A program made the translations under genes and the position numbers. This document shows positions 26,501 through 35,317 of a stretch of DNA of 64,000 nt, piece after piece. The notes under the pieces are model-generated. The model was given only the letters and a program-made list of their open reading frames with translations, made no database searches and was not told the DNA's origin. How positions within the stretch are numbered: the stretch's first letter is position 1; each line of letters starts with the position of its first letter. This DNA is from Kribbella flavida DSM 17836. Lineage in GTDB: Bacteria > Actinomycetota > Actinomycetes > Propionibacteriales > Kribbellaceae. Location: the NCBI RefSeq assembly GCF_000024345.1, contig NC_013729.1, positions 2,914,001 through 2,978,000 on the forward strand. The letters are read 5' to 3'.

Positions 26501-29256
26501 AAGGTCACCGGCGTGGCCGGCGCCGTGTAGGAGATGTTGGCGCCGTTGGCGTTGCCGCCGGCCCCGTAGTTCTCGTCCCACGTCTTGTTGATCGCCGCCT
26601 TGTACGCGTGCTCGCCCGCGGGCAGCGTGGAGGTCTTCTTCCAGACCTTGTCCTTGGGGTCCAGCGTCAGCTGGGCCTGGTCGCAGTCCGGCGACCAGTC
26701 GGCCGGGCAGCCCATCTCACTGTTGTGGTCGCCGGGCACGCTGACACTGGCGGGCTGGGTGACCGGTGCGGTCCCGCCACCACCGCCGCCCCCGGGCGCC
26801 GGAGCGTCGCCGACCACGCCGTACGAGCCGGAGACCGAGTAGTTGCCGGAGGCGTCCTTCAGCACGGCCCGGTACTCCAGCAGCGTTCCCTTGGCCAGCT
26901 TGCTGACGTCATGGAACACCCGGTACGGCGCGTTGTCGTCCGACCCGAGCCGCTGCCAGGCCGTCGTACCGACCGGGCGGTAGCCGAAGGTCACGGTCAC
27001 CGGAGTGTTCTCCGGCACCGCCGCGGCGATCTCCGCGCGACCGCCGACCGTCGCACCGGACTCCGGGGAGCTCATGAACACCGACGGCGCCTTGCTGCGG
27101 TGCGGAACCTTCGACAGCGCCTGGTACACCGTCACCGACAGCGGCGGCTGGGTCAGCCGCGCCCGGCCCTCGCGGTCCGTCAGGAAACTCTTCGTGCCAC
27201 CGTAGACAGGCCGGAAGATCTTCGACCCGTACGTCGGGATGGTCGCCGTCTTGGCCGTCGTCGCGTTGTTGGACACAACCAGGTACTCGGTCTTGTCTGC
27301 GCCGAGCCGGCTGAAGGCATACAGGCCGCCGGTGTTCGAGGAGTACCGGTGCACCTGGGTGCCGTCGGACAGGGCCGGGTACTTCGCTCGCAGCTTCTGC
27401 AGCCCGGCGATGTGCCGGTACATCGGTGCGTCGACGTCGAACCGGTCCTTGCTGCCGATCGTGCTGGTGCCGGTGCCGTCGACCACCTCGTCGTCGGCGT
27501 ACTCGGCGGTCTTGGTGGCGAACATGTCCTGCCGGGCGTCCTTGTCACCGCCCGCGCCGGTGAAGCCCTGCTCGTCGCCGTAGTAGACCACCGGCTGGCC
27601 GCGGGTCAGGAACATCAGCGAGTGCGCCAGCTTGTCCCGCTGCAGCAGCTCCTGGCCGGACGCGCCGGCCTGCTTGAGGAACGTGCCCACGCGGCCCATG
27701 TCGTGGTTGCCGAGGAACGTCGGCAGTTGGTAGGCGTTGGAGTCGGCGTCGGTGTAGTAGTCGTCGGCGGCGTAGAAGTCGCGCAGCCTGGTGCTCGGGT
27801 CGCCCTTGGCGAACGCGACCGCGTTCTGCTGGAAGCCGAAGTCGAGCGTCGCCTGCAGCGCCCCGGCGGTCGTGTACGTCGACATGAACTTGGGGTCGGC
27901 GTCGAAGACCTCGCCGAACATGAAGAAGTCCTTCGACCCCTTCGCCCGGGCCGCCTTCAGGATCTCCGGCGAGAACTTCTGCCAGAACTCCAGGTTCACG
28001 TGCTTCACGGTGTCGATCCGGAAGCCGTCGATGCCCATCTCGGCCCAGGTCCGGTAGACGTCGATCATGCCGTCGCGGACCTTCGGCTGCTCGGTGAACA
28101 GGTCGTCCAGGCCGACGAAGTCGCCGTACTCGGCGGACTCCCCGGCGAAGGTGGAGTCGCCGCGGTTGTGGTAGAGCGTCGGGTCGTTCAGCCAGTTCGG
28201 CACCTTGACCGACTCGTCGGCGGGGGTCCGGAAGACCGGGACGTTGGGGAAGCTCACGTTCCGGTCCAGCGGCGGGAAGGTGTCGCCGCCGGCGTACTGC
28301 TTGTCGTCGAAGACGTTCCCGGCGGCGTCCTTGTACGGCGAGGTGCTCTTCGGCACGTAGCCGTACTGGCCGGACCGGTAGGCGATCACGTCGGCGGTGT
28401 GGTTGGTGATGATGTCGAAGAAGACCTTCATCCCCTTGCCGTGCGCGAGCTGGATCAGCTTGCGCATGTCCTCGTTGCTGCCCAGGTGCGGGTCGATCTG
28501 GGTGAAGTCGGTGATCCAGTAGCCGTGGTACCCGGCGCTGACGTCCGCGCCGGCGCCCTGCACCGGGCGGTTCTTGAACGACGGGGTCAGCCAGATGCTC
28601 GTCGTACCGAGCGACTTGATGTAGTCGAGCTTCTGCATCACGCCGGCCAGGTCACCGCCGTGGTAGAAGCCCTTGTCGGCCGGGTCCAGGCCGGTGCTGA
28701 GCCGGTCGCCGGTCAGGCCGCCGGCGTCGTTGGACTTGTCGCCGTTCGCGAACCGGTCCGCCATCAGGAAGTAGAAGCGCTCCTTGGTCAGGTCCTTGCG
28801 CAGGCTCGGACTCGCCAGTGCCCTGTCCGCCGCGGTGAGGCCGCCGGCGACGTCCACCGGCTGCACGCTGACCACGTGGCTGGTGTCGTCGTAGCTGAAC
28901 CGGAGCTTGGCCGGCCCCTCGATCCGCAGCGGGATGTTCGCGCCGTTCAGGACCCCGCCGGCGCCGTAGTTCTCGTCCCAGCCGCCGTTGACGGTCACCT
29001 TGTACTCGTACGAGCCGGCCGGCACGTCGAACACCTTGCTGTACGGCGCTGCCGTGCCGAGCGTGCTCCGGGCACAGCCCGGGTCCCAGTCGCCCGGGCA
29101 GCCGAGCTCGCTCTGCAGCGACCCGGCCAGCGTGATCACCCGCTCGGCGGACGGGCCCGCGGGCGCGGCGGACGGCGTACCGAGACCGACGGCGACCACG
29201 GCGACGGCGGTGACTCCGGCCAGCCACCGGGCGCGGCGCATGACGAACCTGATCAT
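23536..29256 (-). CDS. pulA: Secreted amylopullulanase (alpha-amylase + pullulanase-type alpha-1,6-glucosidase)
   Basis: 1906 residues with a signal peptide (about 1-32). Order: X25/SusE-like starch-binding module (about 40-130, SLQSELGCPGDWDPGC); GH13 alpha-amylase domain (about 150-690) with nucleophile Asp in GFRIDTVKHV (about 409), acid/base Glu in FMFGEVFDA (about 445) and FLGNHDMGR (about 512); Ig-like linker; two further X25 modules (about 844 and 942); pullulanase N-domain and CBM48-like part (about 1170); second GH13 with FNWGYDPYHW (about 1379), DGFRFDLMGHHSK (about 1492), LYGEGWNFG (about 1532) and VDAHDNETLW (about 1661). Both active sites look intact, so it should cleave alpha-1,4 and alpha-1,6 bonds of starch, glycogen or pullulan outside the cell. 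ATG 29256 follows GGGAGGGG; ATG 29241 is an alternative. Confidence 0.93.
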   Translation of the reverse strand: MIRFVMRRARWLAGVTAVAVVAVGLGTPSAAPAGPSAERVITLAGSLQSELGCPGDWDPGCARSTLGTAAPYSKVFDVPAGSYEYKVTVNGGWDENYGAGGVLNGANIPLRIEGPAKLRFSYDDTSHVVSVQPVDVAGGLTAADRALASPSLRKDLTKERFYFLMADRFANGDKSNDAGGLTGDRLSTGLDPADKGFYHGGDLAGVMQKLDYIKSLGTTSIWLTPSFKNRPVQGAGADVSAGYHGYWITDFTQIDPHLGSNEDMRKLIQLAHGKGMKVFFDIITNHTADVIAYRSGQYGYVPKSTSPYKDAAGNVFDDKQYAGGDTFPPLDRNVSFPNVPVFRTPADESVKVPNWLNDPTLYHNRGDSTFAGESAEYGDFVGLDDLFTEQPKVRDGMIDVYRTWAEMGIDGFRIDTVKHVNLEFWQKFSPEILKAARAKGSKDFFMFGEVFDADPKFMSTYTTAGALQATLDFGFQQNAVAFAKGDPSTRLRDFYAADDYYTDADSNAYQLPTFLGNHDMGRVGTFLKQAGASGQELLQRDKLAHSLMFLTRGQPVVYYGDEQGFTGAGGDKDARQDMFATKTAEYADDEVVDGTGTSTIGSKDRFDVDAPMYRHIAGLQKLRAKYPALSDGTQVHRYSSNTGGLYAFSRLGADKTEYLVVSNNATTAKTATIPTYGSKIFRPVYGGTKSFLTDREGRARLTQPPLSVTVYQALSKVPHRSKAPSVFMSSPESGATVGGRAEIAAAVPENTPVTVTFGYRPVGTTAWQRLGSDDNAPYRVFHDVSKLAKGTLLEYRAVLKDASGNYSVSGSYGVVGDAPAPGGGGGGGTAPVTQPASVSVPGDHNSEMGCPADWSPDCDQAQLTLDPKDKVWKKTSTLPAGEHAYKAAINKTWDENYGAGGNANGANISYTAPATPVTFYYEHGRHFATSDAQGPIVTVPGSFQSELGCPGDWAPDCMRPWLTDQDGDGTYTWSTSELGAGSYEAKVAHGLSFDESYGAGGSPTGGNIAVSVPGDGLVVTFSYVLATHLLTVTTSKPGAQPDLEQAKAHWLGRDLLAVPPVPHPERSRWRLHWSPTGSLAIDADDIGGSSAGLRVDPNGLPAAVLAKFPALKGYTALRLGRVDAESMLTGQLGLAQYDDAGRLLDATGVQIPGVLDDLYGAAATGRSYGVTWHGGVPRFTLWAPTAQKVALLVGAQRIPMRRTSDGSWIAQGRRSWQNAPYRYEVTVFAPSTGKVETNLVTDPYSVALTTDSTHSVAVDLDDPAGKPALWARTPAPKLARPVDSTIYELHVRDFSIDDPTVPAAHRGSYLAFADEGAGTKHLRKLAQAGLNTVHLLPTFDIASIPEGTQEKPACDLKALPPDSEQQQACVTAVAAKDGFNWGYDPYHWLAPEGSYAVRKDGLSRVAEFRTMVGGLHRSGLRVVLDQVFNHTPAAGQAPTSVLDKVVPGYYQRLNATGGVETSTCCSNIATEHAMAEKIMVDGTVSWARNYRVDGFRFDLMGHHSKANMLKVRAALDRLTLAKDGVDGRQVFLYGEGWNFGEVANDALFEQARQGNLGGTGIATFSDRLRDAVRGGGPFDEDPRVQGFGSGAASDPNGAPVNGSPADRAKRLAHDTDLTQLGLAGNLRAFTFRSAETGAVVRGDAVDYNGAPAGYADQPGEVITYVDAHDNETLWDALTYKLPTGLPMADRVRMNTLSLATTALAQTPSFWHAGADLLRSKSLDRNSYDSGDWFNTLDWTGADNGFGHGLPPKPDNEAKWPFMKPLLGNPALKPSAADVGTASAAAADLLKLRFSTPLFRLGSADLVNQKVGFPLSGTPAAVPGVVTMRIDDTVGPDVDPALKGLVVVFNSTGSTVSQQIPGLTGATLSLSPVQAGGADPVVKQSTWTAASGTVSVPARTVAVLIQR

Positions 29257-29340
29257 CGCGGGGGTCCCCTCCCAGACGGAACAATCTGCCGGGGACGCTA
29301 ACCCGCGACTCGCACCGGGGGAAGGCCTCGGAGGTCGCGC

Positions 29341-30048
29341 TCAGGTCACGACGAGGCCGGGCAACGTGGTCTCGATCGGCGTCCGGAGCACCTGGTCGGC
29401 CTGCTCGTCGTACGGCGTGGGCTCGGCGTTGACGATGACGAGGCGCTTGCCCGCGGCCAGCGCCACATCGCACAATCCGGCCGCGGGATAGACCTGCAGG
29501 GACGTGCCGACGGCCAGGAAGATGTCGCAGGCCTGGGTCGCGGCGACGGCGGCGTCGAGCACCTCCTGGTCCAGCGACTGGCCGAAGGAGACGGTCGCGG
29601 ACTTCAGGATGCCGCCGCAGACCAGGCACGCCGGGTCCTGCTCCCCGGCCTCGAGACGGGGGACGACCTCTTCCATCGGGATCCGCCGGCCGCAGCTCAG
29701 GCAGTCCACGAACCACATCGTGCCGTGCAGCTCCAGCACCCCGGTGGAGCCGGCCTTCTGGTGCAAGCCGTCGATGTTCTGGGTGATCAGGCCGGTCAGC
29801 CGGCCCTGCTTCTCCAGCTCCACCAGCGCGTGGTGGCCCGCGTTCGGCTCGGCGGTCCAGGCGGCCGCCCCCATCCGGTGCCGCCACGCCGCCGCGCGGA
29901 CCGCCGCCGAGGCGACGTACTCGTCGATGTCGAACATCGCCTGGGCCGCGGGGTCCTTGGTCCACAGCCCCTGCGGCCCACGGAAGTCCGGGATGCCCGA
30001 CGCGGTCGAGATCCCGGCGCCGGTCAGTACGGTCCAGCGTTCGGTCAC
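29341..30048 (-). CDS. cobB: Sir2-family NAD-dependent protein deacylase (CobB-like)
   Basis: 235 residues. The NAD-binding GAGISTASGIPDFRG, TQNIDGLHQKAG, catalytic His in LELHGT, two CxxC zinc pairs (CLSCG, CLVCGG) and VGTSLQVYPAAGL are all present, so a full catalytic core is seen. It removes acetyl or longer acyl groups from lysines using NAD. GTG 30048 overlaps the stop of the upstream GNAT gene by 4 nt. An acetyltransferase and a deacetylase in one operon is suggestive of an opposed pair, but the GNAT here looks like a RimJ/RimL type. Confidence 0.93.
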   Translation of the reverse strand: MTERWTVLTGAGISTASGIPDFRGPQGLWTKDPAAQAMFDIDEYVASAAVRAAAWRHRMGAAAWTAEPNAGHHALVELEKQGRLTGLITQNIDGLHQKAGSTGVLELHGTMWFVDCLSCGRRIPMEEVVPRLEAGEQDPACLVCGGILKSATVSFGQSLDQEVLDAAVAATQACDIFLAVGTSLQVYPAAGLCDVALAAGKRLVIVNAEPTPYDEQADQVLRTPIETTLPGLVVT

Positions 30049-30602
30049 GCCGTCGACCGTACCTCCCACTCCGGCGCCAGGACCGACATGTACAGGTTGT
30101 CCACCCGTTCCCCGTCCCACAGCAGCGCGTCCCGCAGCCGTCCCTCGAGCACGAAGCCGGCCTTCTCGTAGGCCCGCCGCGCGCGCGGGTTGAAGGCGAA
30201 CACGGTCAGCTCGATGCGGTGCAGGCCGAGCTGCTCGATGCCGTAGCCGACGATCAGCCGGGTCGCCTCGGTGCCCAGCCCGCGGCCACGCCCGGCGGGC
30301 CCGATCAGGATCCGGAAGCCGCACGACTCGTCCTCGGGGCTCCAGTCGTTGAGCACCGCCTCGCCGACGCACGCGCCGGTCGCCTTGTCCACGATCGCCA
30401 GGTCGAGCCGGTCGGTCTGGTCCTTGCGGGTCCGCAACCACTCGCGGTAGGGCCCCTCCTCGACCTCACCCCGGCTGCCGGTGAACCTGGTCACCTCCGG
30501 GTCGGCCATCGCGGCCGTCATCGCGTCGAAATCACCTTCGTCGAGCGGCCGCAGGACGACGAGCTCACCGGTCAGCGTCGGCTTGTACGAGAAATCGGTC
30601 AC
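30045..30602 (-). CDS. GNAT-family N-acetyltransferase (RimJ/RimL-like)
   Basis: 185 residues. The start LVVLRPLDEGDFDAM, the acetyl-CoA loop RGRGLGTEATRLIVGYGIEQ and the ending NPRARRAYEKAGFVLEGRLRD are of the RimJ/RimL type, which acetylates N-terminal amines of ribosomal proteins or small-molecule amines. GTG 30602. It lies between tusA and the sirtuin gene and is coupled to the latter. The substrate is unknown. Confidence 0.9.
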   Translation of the reverse strand: MTDFSYKPTLTGELVVLRPLDEGDFDAMTAAMADPEVTRFTGSRGEVEEGPYREWLRTRKDQTDRLDLAIVDKATGACVGEAVLNDWSPEDESCGFRILIGPAGRGRGLGTEATRLIVGYGIEQLGLHRIELTVFAFNPRARRAYEKAGFVLEGRLRDALLWDGERVDNLYMSVLAPEWEVRSTA

Positions 30603-30645
30603 AGGGCGCAGTCTGACGAACCGGCCCGATCCGGGGCGAACAGTT

Positions 30646-30852
30646 TTAGCCGAGCCGGCGTACGACGTACGCGTGGCCGTCGGCGGAGACCAGCTCCTGG
30701 GCGCGCATCCGGCACCAAGCGGGGATGTCGGTGGCGGCGGCCGGGTCGTCGGCCAGCACGGTGATCGTGTCGCCGACGGCCAGCTCCGGGAAGGCCTGGG
30801 CGAGCTTGATCACCGGGAGCGGGCAGAGCATGCCGCGGCAGTCGAGCGTCAT
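30646..30852 (-). CDS. tusA: TusA-like sulfurtransferase
   Basis: 68 residues, complete for the family. The signature LDCRGMLCPLPVIKLAQA carries the persulfide-accepting Cys in the CPxP motif. TusA proteins take sulfur from a cysteine desulfurase and pass it on for tRNA thiolation, cofactor synthesis or sulfur oxidation. ATG 30852 shares one base with the desulfurase stop, a tight coupling that supports donor and acceptor roles. Confidence 0.92.
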   Translation of the reverse strand: MTLDCRGMLCPLPVIKLAQAFPELAVGDTITVLADDPAAATDIPAWCRMRAQELVSADGHAYVVRRLG

Positions 30853-31979
30853 CACATCCCCACCTCCGCGCGGATCCGCTGCACCAGGCCGGGCAGCACG
30901 GCCGCGAACCGGTCGATGTCGTCGTGGGTGCTGTTGCGGCCCAGCGAGACCCGGACGTTGCCGTGGGTGAGCACGCCCATCGCCGCCAGGACGTGCGACG
31001 GGCGCAGCGTGCTCGCCGTACAGGCGGAACCGCTGGACACCGAGAAGCCTTCCGCATCGAGGGCGGTCACCAGGGCCTCGCCGTCGACGTACAGGCAGGA
31101 GAAGGTCAGGACGTGCGGCAGCCGGTCCTCGGGGTCGCCGACGACCTCGACGTCCGGGACGTCCGCGGCGACCCGGGTCCGCAGCTCGGCGATCCAGGCG
31201 CGGTGCTGCTTGTCCAGCGCGACCGCTTCCTGCCGGCGGGCCTGGAGTGCGGCGGCCGCGGCGAGCGTGGCCGGCACGTTCGGGTGGCCGGGGGAGAGTC
31301 CGTCCTCGCGCTCGTCGACCGGCCAGGCGGGCACGAGCCGGGTCCCCTTCCGGACCGCGAGCAGGCCGACCCCGGCCGGGCCGCCCCACTTGTGCGCACT
31401 GGCGACCAGCGCCGACCAGCCGGCCGGGACCTCCTCGCGGCCCAGAGAAGCTGCCGCGTCAACGAAGAGTGGAACCCCTGCCGCGCCGGACGCCTCCGCG
31501 GCCTCGGCGATCGGTTGCCGCGTACCCACCTCGTGGTTGGCCGCCTGCAACGCCGCGACCGCCACCCCCGGCCGGGCGACCTGGGCGGCGAAGGCCTCCA
31601 GGTCGACCCGGCCCGACGAGTCGACGCCCACCTCGTACGGCGTACCGGCGGTGGCGGCTGCGTGCAGGACGGCGGAGTGCTCGACCGCGGAGTGCACCAC
31701 GGTTGTGCCGATCCGGCGCCGGGCGGCCGCCAGCGCGGGCAGGCCGGCGTGGATCGCGGCCGTGCCCGAGGTGGTCAGGAACAGCTCCTCAGGACGCACG
31801 CCCACCGCGTCCGCCAGCACCGCACGGGCGTTGTCCAGCAGCAGCCGCGCGGTCCGTCCCTCATGGTGCAGCCGGGCCGGATCGGCCCACCCCGAATCCA
31901 GGGCCTGGAGCAACACTTCGCGCGCCGCGGGGTGTAGGTCCTCGGCGCTGGCGGCATCTAGGTACGTACGGTTGCTCAC
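30852..31979 (-). CDS. Cysteine desulfurase (class V aminotransferase fold)
   Basis: 375 residues, PLP enzyme releasing sulfur from cysteine as an enzyme persulfide. Visible are TTSGTAAIHAGL, VHSAVEHSAVL (His stacked on PLP), VFVDAAASLG-like PLP Asp region (PLFVDAAASLG), SAHKWGGPAG (Schiff-base Lys) and the active-site Cys loop SVSSGSACTAS. It is the first gene of a minus-strand operon with tusA, GNAT and sirtuin genes. It is smaller than IscS and, not being in an isc/suf cluster, is probably dedicated to the TusA relay. Divergent from ctaC, separated by 94 bp. Confidence 0.92.
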   Translation of the reverse strand: MSNRTYLDAASAEDLHPAAREVLLQALDSGWADPARLHHEGRTARLLLDNARAVLADAVGVRPEELFLTTSGTAAIHAGLPALAAARRRIGTTVVHSAVEHSAVLHAAATAGTPYEVGVDSSGRVDLEAFAAQVARPGVAVAALQAANHEVGTRQPIAEAAEASGAAGVPLFVDAAASLGREEVPAGWSALVASAHKWGGPAGVGLLAVRKGTRLVPAWPVDEREDGLSPGHPNVPATLAAAAALQARRQEAVALDKQHRAWIAELRTRVAADVPDVEVVGDPEDRLPHVLTFSCLYVDGEALVTALDAEGFSVSSGSACTASTLRPSHVLAAMGVLTHGNVRVSLGRNSTHDDIDRFAAVLPGLVQRIRAEVGM

Positions 31980-32073
31980 ACGGGAAACGCTAAGCCCTAC
32001 CTGTGCGCAAAGAGCAGAACAGTGTCCAGTAGGGTTCTGTCGTCAGTCTCACCTGGGAAGGGAAAGGCGCCCC

Positions 32074-32973
32074 GTGGGTTCGAACGGCACGTCCGGAGTG
32101 GTCGCGCGAGCGGCGGGTCAGCAGACCCGCGCCGCCGCACGTCCGGCGAAGCGACGCCTGCTGGTCGCGGCGGCAGTGGTGGTGAGCACGTTGGTGCTGA
32201 CCGGCTGCTCGGCCGAGACCAACGCGCAGTGGAAACGACTTGGTCTGCCGGAGGGTGCCTCGGACCGGACCGAGGCCGTCCGCAGCCTCTGGATCGGCGC
32301 CTGGATCGCCGCGCTGATCATCGGTGTGATGGTCTGGGGCCTGATCCTGTTCGCCGTCGTACGGTACCGCCGGCGCAGCGAGGACGCGCCGCGGCAGACG
32401 CGCTACAACCTGCCGCTGGAGGTCCTGTACACGCTGGCCCCGTTCGCCGTCATCGGTGTGCTGTTCTTCTACACCGTCGAGAACGGCAACAAGGTCACGG
32501 CGATGTCGGACAGCCCGGCGCACACGATCAACGTGGTCGGCCAGCAGTGGCAGTGGACGTTCAACTACAAGGAGACCGTCGACGGCCAGGAGGGTGTCTG
32601 GGAGACCGGCACCCTGGAGGAGCCGGCCGAGCTGGTGCTGCCGGTGAACGAGTCGGTGAAGTTCGAGCTGACCTCGCCGGACGTCATCCACTCGTTCTGG
32701 GTGCCGGCCTTCTACTTCAAGCTGGACGTCATCCCGGGCCGGCCGAACAACTTCGAGCTGACGCCGACCAAGACCGGTACCTTCGCGGGCAAGTGCGCCG
32801 AGCTCTGCGGTCTGTACCACAGCCGGATGGTGTTCACCGTCCGCGTGGTCACCGCCGAGGAGTACCAGGCGCACCTGCGTGAGCTCGCGGCCAAGGGCCA
32901 GACCGGCGCCGCCACCGGTGGCGAGGACGCAACCACCATTCCCGGCCACGGGGAGCAGGAGGGCGAGAAGTGA
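32074..32973 (+). CDS. ctaC: Cytochrome c oxidase subunit II
   Basis: 299 residues. A lipoprotein signal ends VLTGC; two membrane helices follow (about 70-95 and 110-130). The periplasmic cupredoxin domain has the CuA ligands in [11 protein letters not shown] (His) and [14 protein letters not shown] (Cys, Cys, His, Met). It takes electrons from the cytochrome bcc complex. GTG 32074 is chosen, 7 nt after GGGAAGGGAAAGG. The first gene of ctaC-ctaD-ctaF, with 4-nt overlaps (GTGA, ATGA). Confidence 0.95.
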   Translation: MGSNGTSGVVARAAGQQTRAAARPAKRRLLVAAAVVVSTLVLTGCSAETNAQWKRLGLPEGASDRTEAVRSLWIGAWIAALIIGVMVWGLILFAVVRYRRRSEDAPRQTRYNLPLEVLYTLAPFAVIGVLFFYTVENGNKVTAMSDSPAHTINVVGQQWQWTFNYKETVDGQEGVWETGTLEEPAELVLPVNESVKFELTSPDVIHSFWVPAFYFKLDVIPGRPNNFELTPTKTGTFAGKCAELCGLYHSRMVFTVRVVTAEEYQAHLRELAAKGQTGAATGGEDATTIPGHGEQEGEK

Positions 32974-34760
32974 CCGACTTCGCCGAGCGCAGCGGCGCCA
33001 TCGGGGCCGCGAACGCGCTGCCGAGGCGGCGTAGCAAGGGCCAGCTCGCGGTCAGGATGCTGACCACCACCGATCACAAGCTGATCGGCCACATGTACCT
33101 GGTCACCTCGTTCGTGTTCTTCCTGATCGGCGGCGTGATGGCGCTGCTGATCCGCGCCGAGCTGGCCAAGCCGGGCCTGCAGATCGTGAACGAAGAGGTC
33201 TACAACCAGCTCTTCACCATGCACGGCACGATCATGCTGCTGCTGTTCGCGACGCCGCTGTTCGTCGGCTTCGCGAACGTGATCATGCCGGTCCAGATCG
33301 GCGCCCCCGACGTCGCCTTTCCCCGCCTCAACATGTTCAGCTACTGGCTGTTCCTGTTCGGCGGCACGATCACCGTGAGCGGGTTCTTCACCCCGGGCGG
33401 CGCGGCCGACTTCGGCTGGTTCGCCTACGCCCCGCTGTCGAACGCGGTCCGCTCGCCGGGCGTCGGCGGTGACCTGTGGATCATGGGCCTGTACCTGGCC
33501 GGTCTGGGCACGATCCTCGGTGCGGTGAACTTCGTCACCACGATCATCACGATGCGCGCGCCCGGCATGACGATGTTCCGGATGCCGATGTTCACCTGGA
33601 ACATCCTGGTCACCTCGATCCTGGTGCTGATCGCGTTCCCGATCCTGGCCGGCGCGCTGCTGATGCTGGAGGCGGATCGGGCCCTGGGGGCCCACATCTT
33701 CGACGCGGCCACCGGTGGTCCACTGCTGTGGCAGCACCTGTTCTGGTTCTTCGGGCACCCCGAGGTCTACATCATCGCGCTGCCGTTCTTCGGCATCATC
33801 ACCGAGATCCTGCCGGTGTTCAGCCGCAAGCCGATCTTCGGCTACATCGGCCTGGTCGCCGCGACGCTGTGGATCGCCGTCCTGTCGGTGGCGGTCTGGG
33901 CGCACCACATGTTCGTCACCGGCGCGGTGAACCTGCCGTTCTTCTCGTTCATGACGTTCCTCATCGCGGTCCCGACCGGGGTGAAGTTCTTCAACTGGAT
34001 CGGCACGATGTGGGGCGGCTCGGTGTCGTTCGACACCCCGATGCTGTGGTCGATCGGCTTCCTCACCACGTTCCTGTTCGGCGGCCTGACCGGCGTCATC
34101 CTGGCCTCGCCGGCGCTGGACTACCAGCTGTCCGACTCGTACTTCGTGGTCGCGCACTTCCACTACGTCGTCTTCGGCACGGTGGTGTTCGCGATGTTCG
34201 CCGGCTTCTACTTCTGGTGGCCGAAGATGACCGGCCGGATGCTCGACGAGCGGCTCGGCAAGCTGCACTTCTGGCTGCTGTTCATCGGCTTCCACACGAC
34301 GTTCCTGGTGCAGCACTGGCTGGGCGTCGAGGGTATGCCGCGCCGGTACGCCGACTACGGCGCCAACGAGGGCTTCACCGTGCTGAACGAGGTGTCCAGC
34401 ATCGGCGCCTTCGTGCTCGGCATGTCGATGCTGCCGTTCTTCTACAACGTCTACAAGTCCCGCAAGGCGCCGCTGGTCGGCGTCGACGACCCGTGGGGCT
34501 GGGGCCGGTCGCTGGAGTGGGCGACCAGCTCGCCGCCGCCGCGGCACAACTTCGTCCGGCTGCCCCGCATCCGGTCCGAGAGCCCGGCCTTCGACCTGCA
34601 CCACCCGGACATCGCGCTGGCGGAGTACCCGGACAGCGGGGCGCCGCAGGACAACCTGCTGGACGCCGGCGAGGACAAGGGCCGGGTGGAGAACCTGGAG
34701 CGCAACCTGAACGCGGGCACCGGCACCACGACCGGCGCGGATGGAGAGGGCAAGGCATGA
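32970..34760 (+). CDS. ctaD: Cytochrome c oxidase subunit I (aa3)
   Basis: 596 residues, twelve membrane helices. Haem a ligand His in [15 protein letters not shown]; the CuB/cross-linked site [14 protein letters not shown]; the AHHMFVTG CuB histidines; and [14 protein letters not shown] with the haem a3 and haem a ligand histidines. The K-channel residues around HPEVYI are normal. GTG 32970 overlaps the ctaC stop. The C-terminal 80 residues are hydrophilic. It reduces oxygen to water and pumps protons. Confidence 0.97.
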   Translation: MTDFAERSGAIGAANALPRRRSKGQLAVRMLTTTDHKLIGHMYLVTSFVFFLIGGVMALLIRAELAKPGLQIVNEEVYNQLFTMHGTIMLLLFATPLFVGFANVIMPVQIGAPDVAFPRLNMFSYWLFLFGGTITVSGFFTPGGAADFGWFAYAPLSNAVRSPGVGGDLWIMGLYLAGLGTILGAVNFVTTIITMRAPGMTMFRMPMFTWNILVTSILVLIAFPILAGALLMLEADRALGAHIFDAATGGPLLWQHLFWFFGHPEVYIIALPFFGIITEILPVFSRKPIFGYIGLVAATLWIAVLSVAVWAHHMFVTGAVNLPFFSFMTFLIAVPTGVKFFNWIGTMWGGSVSFDTPMLWSIGFLTTFLFGGLTGVILASPALDYQLSDSYFVVAHFHYVVFGTVVFAMFAGFYFWWPKMTGRMLDERLGKLHFWLLFIGFHTTFLVQHWLGVEGMPRRYADYGANEGFTVLNEVSSIGAFVLGMSMLPFFYNVYKSRKAPLVGVDDPWGWGRSLEWATSSPPPRHNFVRLPRIRSESPAFDLHHPDIALAEYPDSGAPQDNLLDAGEDKGRVENLERNLNAGTGTTTGADGEGKA

Positions 34761-35152
34761 AGGTCGAGGCCTGGATCTTCGGCATCCTGACGCTGTTCGC
34801 GCTGATCGTCACGCCGATCTACTGGTTGATGTCCGAGGACCCGACCGGTACCACCGCGCTGGTGATGACGTTTTTCCTCGCGCTGCTGGTGACGTTCTAC
34901 CTGGCCATCACGGCCCGCCGGATGGACCCCCGCCCGGAGGACCGCAAGGAAGCCGAGATCGCCGAGGGCGCGGGCGAGCTGGGCTTCTTCCCGCCGCACT
35001 CGTGGTGGCCGCTGTGGTGCGCCGCGACGCTGTCGGTGGCCGTGCTCGGCCTGGTCTTCGGCTGGTGGCTGTTCATCATCGGCAGCGCGCTCGGTATCAT
35101 CGCGCTGTCCGGCTTCATCTTCGAGTACTACCGCGGAGACCACGCGCACTGA
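34757..35152 (+). CDS. ctaF: Cytochrome c oxidase subunit IV (actinobacterial type)
   Basis: 131 residues, four predicted membrane segments (starting [20 protein letters not shown] and [19 protein letters not shown]; the last two near the C-terminus), and the conserved [11 protein letters not shown] turn of the actinobacterial CtaF family. It is a structural subunit of the bcc-aa3 supercomplex. ATG 34757 overlaps the ctaD stop by 4 nt. Confidence 0.93.
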   Translation: MKVEAWIFGILTLFALIVTPIYWLMSEDPTGTTALVMTFFLALLVTFYLAITARRMDPRPEDRKEAEIAEGAGELGFFPPHSWWPLWCAATLSVAVLGLVFGWWLFIIGSALGIIALSGFIFEYYRGDHAH

Positions 35153-35317
35153 CCGGACCATCGATCGAACGATCGAACTAATCGCACCTGCCGATCGTCA
35201 CCAGTACTGCGGGCCCGCCGATCGCCCGCGGCGCTGGTGACGATCTGGCGTGTTGGTACCACCGTGGGGCGAGCTACGCCCTGCCCGGCGGTGGACGTAT
35301 CTCGTGGGGAGCTCAGG

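Noticed and set aside
26068..29301. 1077-codon open frame antisense to the amylopullulanase gene
   Set aside because: High-GC shadow frame: Arg/Val/Gly-rich, no domain, no start signal; the minus strand has a full two-domain enzyme.
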